Of a stretch of DNA of 6,449 bases, positions 6,399 to 6,449 are shown one piece after another; position 1 is the first letter of the stretch; each line of letters opens with the position of its first letter. Made by a program: the position numbers and the translations under genes. Origin of the DNA: Lentisphaeria bacterium (lineage in GTDB: Bacteria; Verrucomicrobiota; Lentisphaeria; Victivallales; GWF2-50-93); NCBI GenBank assembly GCA_020056205.1, contig JAGVIF010000507.1, positions 1 to 6,449 on the forward strand. Reading direction: 5' to 3'. The notes beneath the pieces are model-generated. The model had not been told where the DNA came from. It worked only from the letters and a program-made list of their open reading frames with translations, and ran no database searches.

Positions 6399-6449
6399 TG
6401 TACACGAACATTTACTTAAGTCAATTTTTTTCTTCTGTTCGTTCTTTTC
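6367..6449 (+). pseudogene. possible out-of-frame C-terminal remnant of the GNAT gene
   Basis: Shifted by one base from the GNAT frame, positions 6367-6449 stay open to the window edge and read LLKLR followed by WFPSIDVHEHLLKSIF. This resembles the closing segment of many GNAT proteins, where an AIxxYLKLGFxP helix-strand is followed by a HExxxxRW-like tail. If so, the gene lost the part coding for roughly 40 residues, including the acetyl-CoA loop, and also shifted frame. The distal bases are T-rich and the phenylalanine-rich end is not family-like, so the match covers only about 20 residues and could be chance. Confidence 0.3.

Noticed and set aside
6404..6442. Inverted repeat ACGAACA ... 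TGTTCGT followed by T-rich sequence, considered as a terminator.
   Set aside because: The stem is only seven pairs and AT-rich, the loop is 25 bases, and the main T-run is inside the loop rather than after the stem.
6398..6449. An ATG overlapping the GNAT stop (TGATG) that is open to the window edge, as if a next gene began there.
   Set aside because: Only 17 codons are visible, there is no ribosome binding site, and the product is a phenylalanine/serine-rich run from a T-rich tract with no recognisable family feature.

Overview
The window carries a compact five-gene carbohydrate-catabolism operon, all on the + strand. It is flanked on both sides by what look like decayed gene remnants. Base composition is close to balanced, ribosome binding sites are mostly AAGGAG-type, and genes overlap by ATGA or nearly abut, so this is a bacterium. 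The combination of a DeoR regulator, a Gfo/Idh/MocA oxidoreductase, an FGGY kinase, a COG2159-type amidohydrolase and a non-canonical AraA-like isomerase reminds me of polysaccharide-degrading gut or environmental bacteria such as the Lentisphaerota/PVC group. That placement is a weak inference; no marker gene is present.

Layout. Positions 1-151 hold no intact gene but show a three-frame mosaic resembling an XRE-type helix-turn-helix protein, probably a pseudogene. The operon then runs: a DeoR/GlpR-family regulator (163-954); a Gfo/Idh/MocA NAD(P)-dependent oxidoreductase (951-2105, ATGA overlap); an FGGY sugar kinase (2102-3460, ATGA overlap); an amidohydrolase-2 family metal-dependent hydrolase (3463-4494); and an L-arabinose/L-fucose isomerase-like protein (4510-5916). 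A 113-base gap with small inverted repeats follows. Then comes the N-terminal part of a GNAT acetyltransferase (6030-6398) that loses the family pattern at the acetyl-CoA-binding motif. A possible GNAT C-terminal tail continues in another frame to the window edge.

How the genes could work together (inference). The isomerase would convert an aldose to a ketose and the kinase would phosphorylate it. The DeoR protein would sense a resulting sugar phosphate and control the operon. The oxidoreductase and amidohydrolase could form a second, oxidative branch (sugar to lactone to acid) or could process a modified sugar before the isomerase. The active-site residues expected of all four enzymes are present. 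No aldolase, epimerase, transporter or glycoside hydrolase lies in the window, so the sugar cannot be named from this sequence alone.

I saw no tRNA, rRNA, CRISPR array, insertion sequence or convincing intrinsic terminator.
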